Under the pieces are notes generated by a model. The model saw only the letters and a list, made by a program, of their open reading frames with translations, was not told where the DNA came from and made no database searches. The position numbers were made by a program, and so were the translations under genes. Shown here in pieces: positions 55,550 to 64,000 of a stretch of DNA of 64,000 bases. Location: positions 184,082,375 to 184,146,374 of the forward strand of contig CM077150.1 in NCBI GenBank assembly GCA_039583875.1, read 5' to 3'. Each line of letters begins with the position of its first letter. The first letter of the stretch is position 1. The DNA is from Platanthera guangdongensis (taxonomy: Eukaryota; Streptophyta; Magnoliopsida; Asparagales; Orchidaceae).

Positions 55550-55720
55550 ATCTCCACCTATTTGGGTTAGGATTACTATTTACAGAATTTGAAAAAAAAA
55601 ATTAAATAACAACATACAAAGCAACAATACAGAAATGCAATAAGCAGGACATTTTAGAAGCACAGATATATATTATCCCAGACAGAAATCAGAAATCAGA
55701 ATAATTGTCACCTTACAGAA

Positions 55721-58113
55721 TTATTCTTTCTTCTTGCTCTTTATAAGTTTGATCTCTCTATTAGGATTGAGATCTTCCTTTTTGGATCTTCTGTCATTTG
55801 CTGCACCTAAAGAGGTTTGTTGTTTGAGCCTTGGTACCACAGCTTCAGGATGCAGCTCCATATATCTTTCAGAATCAAAGAATTTGCTTGAGGCATATCT
55901 TTCCAGTTCTTTCTTTCTTTGTTCAGACAATGTAGTAAAGCTTGAGGTATCTCTGCCTTGCTCTTTAGCTTTCTTGATTTGATCCAGGGCAGCTAGCTCT
56001 TTCATCCTGGTAGTCCATGCAGTAGGGTTATTTTCTGGATCTTCAAAGGGCACTGGAGGCTCATATCTGTTAGATGGATTATCTGGAGGAGCTCTGGAGG
56101 AGACTACTTCTTTTAACTTATAGGGAAAAGGACCTGATGTTGTATCTGATGAAGCTTGTCCTTCCCTAGAGTATGGATGTTGTCTAGAATAGCCCTTGGA
56201 GTAGACTTGGAAATCCCTCTGGCTTCCTCTATACCTTCCTCTTCTAAATTGAGAACCTCTGTACTGGCTTCCCCTATAATAAGATCTTGCATGAGGCTGA
56301 TAGGTGGTTTGGCTTTTAGCAGAAGGTTGAGCAGCTGACCTTCCACCTGCACCTGTATCAGGAGGAGGAGGTTGAGGAGGATGTGAATGATGAAACTGAG
56401 AAGATCCTTTCTCATACTTCCTCTTCTTCTTCATGGCTTTAAGTTGGTTCTTGGAATACTGCATCCAATGCTCAGTAATGGGGCAGTCATGAAGAATGTA
56501 ATAAGGAATATCATTAGTGTCCTTGACTTTGGCTGGAGGCACCCTTTTCATAGCTTTGCTCCTTGCCTTTCTTTTCCTGGCTATGGTGGCAGAAGAATCA
56601 TCAGAATCAGTCCTGAATTCATCACTTTCAGAACTTTGCTCATCATATAAAGCATCAATCTTTTTCAAATACTCTTTCTGAAGTTGGGTTGGAGCAGATG
56701 AAGCAGCAGTAGTGTCAGCAGCAGATACAACACTAGTAGCAACATAAGTTGTATCAGTAGCAGTAGTAACTACAGACACAGAGCTTTCTGTGGCAAAACT
56801 TGTAGAAGATACAGCAGCAGTAATATCAGTAGTAACTGGAGCAGCAACTGATTCAGATAAAACGTTTTCAGATACACTACTTTCAGAGATAATATTTTCA
56901 GCATCAGCAATAGCAGCAGGCTCAAAATCATATGCCTCTGTCATATGTATATCATCAGAAACTGGAACATCAGCAGCATCATCTCTGACAGCAGCAGCAA
57001 CAATATTTTCAGCAGGAATAGCAGCAGCATCACTGGAACCAGAAGGCTCAGAAGTATAGTGGGAATTGATGAATGAAGTTATAACACTGGTGTCACAACT
57101 TGAGAAGGGCACAATGGCCTTGGAAAGATCCTCTGATGGCTGGACTGCAACTTTCTCTGGAAGACAACTGAAATAAATTGAATCAAAATCTGAGAGCAGG
57201 GACCTGAGGTCTACTGAAAAGACAGCAACTTGAGGTGGAATTGGAGCTTGAGTTGGGGAAACAGCAGCAGTAGCAGGAACGGAAGAAATAGCAGCAGCAG
57301 GCAATCTCACCACTTCATTAGGCATCTTCCCCTGCCTGGATTCAGATACAGCTGGATCAAGGCACCCAAATGAAGGGATTGTCTGAGGGAAGAGAGAGAA
57401 TAGCCTGGCAGAAAGGGCTGCCACTGACTGAAGTAATGGAGCCAAGGAGGTCTCCAATAGAAGTAAAAGCCTGGGAGCTATCAGTTCATATAACTTGTCA
57501 GCTAGGGCTGGAATATCTACTTGCTCAGCAGGCAATTGAGCAGAGGTAGAGGATGGAGGTGGAGCTACTAGTGATGGTGGTGGAGAGCTGGTGTATGGGG
57601 GAAGTGATGGTTGAGGTGAGGGGATTGTGGAAATGGAAGACAGTGGTATGGAGATAGAGGGTATGAAGGTGGGTTGATCAATAATATCTTGTAGAAGCTG
57701 TTGATATGAAGTTGATGAGGAGGGTAGATCAGGAGGGGATGAGGGTGAGTCATCCATGAAGGAATCATCAAGAAGATTGAAAGATGGAATGGTGGATGAT
57801 GTGTCAATGTCTGGTTAAGGGTAGTGGTGTAATGGATGGAATATTTCTTCTGTTATAGGAAGAGTGGGGATTGGAGATGGAATAGATGTTGGAGAAGGGC
57901 TGGAAATGATGATAGTGGAGGAAGTTGGAATGGTGGATGGAACTGGAGGGGATGAAATAAGAGTTGGAGGAGGAGAAGCAGCAGCAGGAAAGTCATCTGT
58001 AGGGGCAGAGACTTGAGGGGAAGTGACTGTTATAGTCCTTGTGCCTGAAGTTGTGCTTGCAGAAGGCCTGCTGGGTTTTGTTATCTGCCTGTCCCATTTG
58101 CCAAAGAGGGCAT
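55721..58113 (-). pseudogene. Element G accessory ORF (aORF), cut by element H
   Basis: One frame runs from the H insertion point (58113) to 55721, with a single TAA near 57813. It starts in the middle of the shared domain (ALFGKWDRQITKPSRPS) because H removed its upstream part from view. The Pro/Ser-rich, Ala/Val/Thr-rich, basic (ATIARKRKARSKAMKRVPPA) and C-terminal regions align with the B aORF, while the low-complexity parts have changed length and composition. Strong conservation outside those parts suggests past selection on the protein. Confidence 0.75.
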
Positions 58114-59989
58114 TGAAAGAAATTGTACCTAATCACCTAGAGGGGGGGGGGGGGGTAAATAGGTGACCTTAATCTTTTTTAAACTTTTTGGCAGATTTAA
58201 TCACAGATTTCACAGAACATAGAACAGCAACCACAAAATCATACACACACAGAGTACACACAGTTTTATAGTGATTCCCCAAGGTCTGGGTACATCCACT
58301 TTCCCCCTTCACCTATATAGTAGTGTACTAGATTCGGCCAAACTCCTCCACTATTCCTCAGATCCTCAGATCTTACACTCAGAATCCCAACTAGGTTCCT
58401 ACAGCTCAGAGTGATCCCACTCCAACAACTCAGGCTAAATAACCCTACCACTCAGTCTTCACAAAGACCTACACTCAGCCACAAGGCCTACACTCAGAGA
58501 AATGAATCTCCTACACTTAGGCACACAGGCCCTACCACTCAGCCTTTATAATTTCAGGCTTATAACTCAGATCCCTAAGGATCCTACAAGAAATTAAAAA
58601 TACAATGTATATAACCTCAACTCAGAATAAGAGAGACGAGTTGACAGGTTTCTTGATGAGTTCTTGAAAGAACTCTGCTGAGATCAACCTCCCTTGGCTT
58701 CCTTCAAAGCTTCTTGAATGTAGAACACAGTATAGTTGATTCTCTATGCAGCTGATCTTCAATCACTGTAACTTAAGATTCAGAATTCAATCTGAAACTT
58801 GTCTTCACAGCCTGGTTCAACAGCTGTCTTCTTGGAAGGAGCTCTCTCTCTCTCCAACTACTTAGATCTTCACTTGAATTGATTCTTCAATGAATTGCTT
58901 AATCTTCTTCTCAATCAAAATCTTCTGTTGACAGAATAAGCCTATATATAGGCCTTATTCATGGTGACCGGTTGATCTGGTTCCTAACAACTTTCTGACA
59001 TCTCTGATAGTTGCAGTAGACCGGCTAGAATGGCACCTGTCAAGTCATCCAGTCACTTCTTGAATTTTCTGTACCTGTCTGAGAGTGTCGAGAGAGTCAG
59101 TCTTTAAGTGTCGACACTTATAGACTAAGTGTCGACACAAGTAGACTAAGTGTCGACACTAGCCTTCATGTTGTCGACACAACTCCTTGTGTTGTAGAAT
59201 TTGCTTCTCGACACTGCTTCTTCAACATATGTCGACACTGATATTGTGTGTCGACACAACTCCTTGTTCTTTAGTACTTAGTTGAATTCTTGTAAGTGTC
59301 GACACAACTCCTTTGTGTCGACACTTCTTCTTGTGTTGATACTCGCTGAGTGTCGACACATTTTCTAGTGTCGACACTTGCCTTCTGTGTTGATACTTGC
59401 TGAGTGTCGACACATCTCCTTTGTGTCGACACTTGTACTTAGAATTTGTTGAACTTTGCTGAGTGTCGACACAGCCTCCTAGTGTCTACACTTTCCTCAT
59501 GTGTTGAGACTTTTGCTGTGTGTCGACATATTCTTCATTATGTCAACACTTGTACTTAAACTCTGTTGAAGTTTGCTGAGTGTCGACACAGCCTCCAAGT
59601 GTCGACACTTTCTGATGTCGACAAAGTTCCTCTGGGTGTCGACACTGCTTCTAAGTGTCGACACTACTTCACTGGACATTTCTTCATTGTGTGTCGACAC
59701 AACCTGTATGTGTCGACACTTTCCTTCTGATGTCGACTCTGCATTCCTGGTGTCGACATAATTACTCCAAGTGTCGACACTGCTTCTCTGGGTGTCGACA
59801 CAAGTCTTCTTAAGTGTCGACACTTTTCTTCTAGGTGTCGACACATGGACTTAGAAACCTTTCAGCTTTCCCTGCAAATACTTAACCTGCACAACTAAAC
59901 TCAAAACACATCAAATACATTTTGATGTATATCATTGAGTAGGGTGATGCTTCTTCAAATCAGATACATTTATTCCAATGTACCCAACA
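58114..59989 (-). repeat. 3' LTR of element H (1,876 bp)
   Basis: Plus-strand ends TGAAAGAAA and CCCAACA. Stem TCACCTA/TAGGTGA at 58133-58166 around a long G run, hairpin at 58271-58299, TATA-like ggcctatatatagg at 58940-58953, palindrome array at 59085-59850. Confidence 0.9.
59085..59850. repeat. GTGTCGACAC palindrome array in U3 of element H
   Basis: About 25 GTCGACA sites in 760 bp with irregular spacing plus variants (tgtctacac, gtcaacac). The order is partly collinear with the I array (for example the last sites before tggacttagaaa), but the numbers of sites and spacers differ. Confidence 0.9.
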
Positions 59990-60003
59990 ATCTCCCCCTA
60001 TTT
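59990..60003 (-). promoter_or_regulatory. Polypurine tract of element H
   Basis: Plus strand atctccccctattt; the minus strand reads aaatagggggagat. Confidence 0.85.
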
Positions 60004-60264
60004 GGAGAAGTCATAACCCTTAGTCAATGATATACACCATACATAACAAAATCACAGTATGATGTAAAACAGGATTATATAACAGGGTAAGCACATAAAC
60101 ATGTATAAACAAACATGTATACATAAATATCTCAGAATAATAATGTAATAAATTTAACACATATCACATAGTTCTAAGAACTTCAACATTTTCATTATTC
60201 AAAAGTTTACAGAAAGTTTTAATACAAGTGATTACACATAGTAAACTTAATCAAAATTTCTATC
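60004..60264. other. 3' noncoding region of element H
   Basis: AT-rich, between the aORF end and the polypurine tract. No coding or structural signal seen. Confidence 0.5.
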
Positions 60265-63090
60265 TTATTGCTGCTCAGGCTCCTTGATCACAATGCCCTT
60301 TCCTGATTGTATCTTTGCTTGGACTGGGGCTTCAATGTCTTCAGCAGCAGCAGCAGGCTTCTTTCCTTTAAGATCCTTCCTTTTCAAATCTTCAGCTTTG
60401 ATCTTCTGTCTTTCAAAGTAATGATAAGGCTTTGGAAAGTACTTGCTAGGCTCTTGGGTAGTAGGAGGTAGCTTTCCCATCTTAGCCTTTCTTCTATATT
60501 GCACAATTGCCTCTTGCCTGGTCTCATGCTTCCTCCACTCCAGTTCAGAATACCACTTGTTTCTATCCTGGATATTATCCTTGGTAGCCTTCCATGCAGT
60601 CAAGATAATATTCCTGGAAGTGGGGCTTCATTGTTCAAAATCATCACTCAATTCAGCTTGCTCCCTGAATCTCTTCTTGGACAATTGGGCTTCTTGTTCT
60701 TTCTGCAGAGCCTCTTGTTCTTTCAGTATAGCCTCTGCCATTGGCTGAACTACTTTTTCTATGATGACATTCTGAATTCCCTCAGGAGGGCTATATATTG
60801 ATTGTATGTCTTGATGTACCATATCAAAGTCTGGTAGAGGATAGATCACTTGAGCTACTTCAGCTTGCTCTCCTCCAAGATATGCAGAATTAATACCAGA
60901 CTCTGCAACATTGTCATCATCACATAATGGAGGATATCCAAGGGTGGCTCTGATGGAATTGGAAATCCACTTTGCATGATCAGAGCCTACTTTGACTAAC
61001 ACCCTCTCCCCCTTTATGACTTCTCTTTCAATGTGATCCCTCAGATCATCTTTCTGAAATCTTATTTGATGATTCAGATAATTAACTCCATCCTTATAGA
61101 AGGGTTTGAACTTCTGAAGTTGTTCAGTTATTGCCTTCTTAGAGTCTTCAAGAACAGTCTTAAAAGCAGTGATGTGCTCTTGGAACTTCTTATCAAACTC
61201 TTCCTGGGCAGTAGTCCTTGATTTAGTTTGAGCAGCAGCCAGATTCTGCATCTCAGTGACTATCACATTGTGTGATTCAGTCAAATTGTCATTCATTTTA
61301 ATCTAGTTTTCCAGGACATAGCCTTGCTTTACTGCCATGTCTTCAATTTGTTTCTTGATATTTTCTTGATGAATAGCCAAAAAGACTACTGCATTCCCTC
61401 CTTTATGAAAGCAGTCAGTCATCTCTTTATTGTTCAGATTCATTTCAAACCTGATTGACTTGATGTCTTAGGCCAGATCAAATTGCAGTGACTTATGCCC
61501 CTCATCCACATACTTTTCCAGAGCTTGCCTTTGCTCATCCAGCTTAAGCTGCATAGCCACCATCAAAGAACTGTAGTCAGTAGATGGGGCTGGCTGTGGT
61601 GCAGGCTGTGGTGAAATTGTTTGTAAAGCTTTCTTATAATTCTGGCTCCTTCTCTTAAAGACTTGGAATTTCCTTTTCTTGGCTCTTGCAGCCTCTTCAT
61701 CTTCAGAAGCAGATGTGCTTGCAATATCAACCCTGTCCTTAGGACTAGGATGTGAATCCTTCTCAGTCCTTGGTGGTTGCTCAGCTTCCTTTTGCTTCTC
61801 AGTCTCTTTGCCTGCAGTTTTCTCTATATTCTCCACATGCTCCCCCTCAATAATTGCTTTCTCCCCCTCAGCAGTAGCACTTTCTTTCTCAAAGTCTGTT
61901 TGGAGAAGGTCAGGGAACAGTTCTTCTAAGGTAAATTCCTGTTGATGATGGGGTGGAGAATCTCTAAGCTCATCAACCACTTTATATGCAACAGATGTGT
62001 CCTCCATGACAACATCTTGGGGTTGGCTATGTGTCTGTGTTTGCTGATTAACATTAGGTAATGAATCAGACAAAACATCATCCTCAATAGGGTAATCTAA
62101 TTTATTAATTTCAGTTATTACCTTAAGGATTGTGTGGGTAGCTTGTTCACTTTCTAGTGGAGTTGGCTCTTCCACAAGTAGAGGCTCCCCATAGATTGAA
62201 TCCTGGTGTATTGAGCTTGATGTGGGTAGCTCCCCCTGTCTCTCTGCATCTTCCTGTCTTGTTGGAGATTGGCCAGCATTTCTAGTGTCTTCCTCATGTG
62301 GAGTGAACACTACATGCTCTTCAGAGCTGCAGGATGATTCTTGAGCCACAGGGGTTGTCTTCTTCTTCTTCTTCTTTCGGGGTGTTTCTTTCTCAGGAGT
62401 TGGCATTTCCTTGGTCAAGACTCTATCCCACCTAGAGAAGATCCTCAAATCCATTCTCCTCATGTGGTTAATTTTTGAACCTGCAGCTTGGTTCATTATA
62501 TCTGGAATACTTCCAGCAAGGCAAAGACTTAGAATCCTACCCAAATTGGGCTTCTTCATACTCTCCTTTATCTTCTCAAACACAACTGCAGTCCAATCAG
62601 TTTCTAGTTTGAAGATAATTCTTGTCATTAGACTGAAGATATAAGCAGATATTCTATCATGCCCTCCAGGCTTGCTCAGTATGACCTTGCCAACAATTTC
62701 AGATAGAAATTTGCCTTGCATGTTCATTCCCTTTTTATTGAACACAGATCCAATTTTCATGTTAGAGTCCAAACCACACCATGTCAATGCTTCTCTAGTC
62801 TTATAAGCAGAAACATCTTCTTCTTCCTTAGTTCTAGGTAGTTGTAGTACCTTTCTCAGACTCTTAGGTGAGACCTTCACCTTTGCACCATGAACGCTTG
62901 ACTTAATCTTTAGTCCTGATTCATTTAGTTTTGCTGCATTCAGAAACTCCAGGACCTCCTTCTTCCAGATCTTGATCGACTCTGAAACAAGAAATTCTAA
63001 CCCAGTCTCTGCGATTAGGGTTATCACGCCTTTGATATCAGGTTCTGCGTCATCAAATGCACGCCGTACGAGTTCATAACCTTCATTCAC
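60265..63090 (-). pseudogene. Element H accessory ORF (aORF), three in-frame stops
   Basis: A 942-codon frame from the ATG at 63090 to 60265, with stops near 61468 (TAA), 61308 (TAG) and 60625 (TGA). Residues 1-230 are the shared domain: WKKEVLEFLNAAKL, GAKVKVSPKSLRKVLQL, FLSEIVGKVILSKPGGHDRI, WTAVVFEKIKESMKKPNLGR. Low-complexity Lys/Glu/Thr stretches follow, then a basic KKRKFQVFKRRSQNYKKAL, probable coiled coils (61250-61030), and a basic C-terminus with YFPKPYHYFERQ, as in A. No membrane segment. It lies behind a motif array with a TATA box. Function unknown. Confidence 0.78.
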
Positions 63091-63149
63091 ATTCTCTTCT
63101 AGCTTGGGCTACATTAGGGTTTGAAGAAATTTGAATCTAGAGAAGAGAG

Positions 63150-63600
63150 ATGTCGACACACAAGTTTGGTCTCGATACTTTGGTGAGCGTGTCGACATAC
63201 ACTGGCGAAAACCTATTTATACCTTTCTAGAATCGAAGATGAAAGGGCGCGTCAAAATACTTAAATTGTGTCGACACTATTGAAAAGTGTCGACACAGAC
63301 TTATAATGTCTCGACAACTATGTGTCGACACAAGTATAGTCGACAGAATATATGTGTCAACACTTATTTATGTGTCGACACTACTTAGCTCGACACTTAG
63401 TCGAGACTTTACCAGACTAATGTTGAGTAAATCCTAAGTGTCGACACCACCTTGGATGTGTCGACACCTACCATTTATGTGTCGACACAAATTCTCTTAA
63501 GTGTCAACACAGACTGTCTAGATGTGTCGACACCATTTCTCTGAAATGTCGACACCACTTTTCTGTGTCGACATAAACAACTCTGTGTGTCGACACCATT
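63150..63600 (-). promoter_or_regulatory. GTGTCGACAC array and TATA box between pol and aORF of element H
   Basis: About 14 GTCGACA sites and several variants fill the interval between the RNase H end (63623) and the aORF ATG (63090). On the minus strand aggtataaataggt at 63212-63225 is a canonical TATA box, 122 bases before the ATG, with most palindromes upstream of it. The motif is identical to that of the LTR of the same element. Confidence 0.78.
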
Positions 63601-63622
63601 TTACTTAGCCAATTTTGAAAAC

Positions 63623-64000
63623 TTATTCTAAGTTTATCATACCTAATTTAATTTTGAACCTATTGAATTTGCTTTCATCTAAGGGCTTAGTATACATGTC
63701 AGCTAGTTGATTATCTGTATTTATATATTCTAGTGAAATATCTCCTTTTTCCACATGTTCTCTTAGAAAATGGTATTTGATTTCTATATGCTTAGTCCTA
63801 CTATGGGAGACAGGATTATTTACAATAGAAATAGCACTAGTAGAATCACAAAATAGAGGTGTTCTACTTACTTGCATACCATAGTATTCTAGCTGATGTT
63901 GTATCCATAGAAGTTGAGCACAGCAACTTCCTGCAGCAACATATTTTGATTCTGCTGTGGAGATAGTCACACTTGTTTGCTTCTTGCTACTCCATGATAT
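63623..64000 (-). CDS. Element H pol, RNase H end (partial)
   Basis: Open to the window edge. ISTAESKYVAAGSCCAQLLW contains the RNase H Glu, FCDSTSAISIVNNPVSHSRT the Asp, then HIEIKYHFLREHVEKGDI and DMYTKPLDESKFNRFK, the end of copia pol. No break in the visible part; the remainder of pol is beyond the window. Confidence 0.9.
   Translation of the reverse strand: MSWSSKKQTSVTISTAESKYVAAGSCCAQLLWIQHQLEYYGMQVSRTPLFCDSTSAISIVNNPVSHSRTKHIEIKYHFLREHVEKGDISLEYINTDNQLADMYTKPLDESKFNRFKIKLGMINLE

Larger units (their letters stand above)
53963..64000 (-). mobile_element. Element G: SIRE-type copia, partly in the window
   Basis: Minus strand; the 3' LTR is 53963-55549, followed by the aORF, which is interrupted at 58113 by element H. 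The rest of G lies beyond H, outside the window. The left TSD copy should be gatcc (53958-53962). It is a close relative of B in LTR, motif and aORF. Confidence 0.88.
58114..64000 (-). mobile_element. Element H: SIRE-type copia, partly in the window
   Basis: Minus strand; 3' LTR 58114-59989, polypurine tract, aORF, motif array with TATA box, and the end of pol. Its 5' part is beyond 64000. It lies within the aORF of G; the left TSD copy should be ggcat (58109-58113). LTR related to I. Confidence 0.9.

Noticed and set aside
60265..63090. Accessory ORF as a retroviral-type envelope protein
   Set aside because: It is in the envelope position of SIRE elements, but no signal peptide, membrane segment or cleavage motif is visible in A, B, G or H.

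Overview
The window is plant nuclear DNA made entirely of nested LTR retrotransposons. The evidence for a flowering plant is: Ty1/copia elements with initiator-Met tRNA primer sites and SIRE-type gag/pol, a Tat-lineage and Athila-like Ty3/gypsy elements, TATA-type LTR promoters, tRNA primer-site wording typical of plant gypsy elements, and a tandem array in a Tat 3' untranslated region. I see no host gene, no functional tRNA or rRNA gene and no CRISPR array. The species cannot be named from this sequence.

Layout. 1-1605 is an Athila-like gag/protease remnant (J). 1606-6134 is a truncated minus-strand SIRE-type copia (I) that keeps its 5' LTR. 6135-8454 is a probable long gypsy LTR fragment (K). 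From 8455 a decayed Tat-lineage gypsy element (D) is the old platform. Its pieces are 8455-10385, 37727-39070, 43340-44148 and 50387-53962. Into D went C (10386-37726, TSD CCAGT), E (39071-43339, TSD GACAG), F (44149-50389, aberrant right end) and G (53963 to beyond the window). C received A (11710-32601, TSD GGGCC); A received B (19275-31369, TSD CACTA); G received H (58114 to beyond the window). The TSDs and the re-joined host sequence give the order D, then C, then A, then B, and separately D, then G, then H.

How the parts relate. A, B, E, G, H and I are one copia group (SIRE/Maximus type by protease motif, gag and post-pol ORF). B is nearly complete: gag, protease, integrase, reverse transcriptase, RNase H and a downstream accessory ORF (aORF), with only a few breaks and two LTRs of identical length. 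A keeps gag and aORF but has no pol. E keeps only a gag remnant. C and F are non-autonomous gypsy derivatives, each with one long open ORF.

The most interesting theme is that seven unrelated-looking LTRs each carry an array of a short, CpG-containing palindrome just upstream of the likely TATA box. The motif differs between groups: GTGTCGACAC in I and H; TCGTCGA/TCGACGA arms in B, E and G; TCTCGCCGA/TCGTCGAGA arms in A; GCACGACC/GGTCGTGC arms in C; GACACG/CGTGTC arms in K. In B and H the same family motif is repeated between pol and the aORF, followed by a TATA box and then the aORF start codon. In B and E it also occurs inside gag. The aORFs of A, B and H share one N-terminal domain. This is the layout expected of an element-encoded factor acting on family-specific binding sites, analogous to the VANC proteins of VANDAL transposons; that function is an inference, not shown. 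A second shared feature is a pair of potential RNA hairpins in U5, one of them with co-varying stems, next to the primer binding site in all six copia families.
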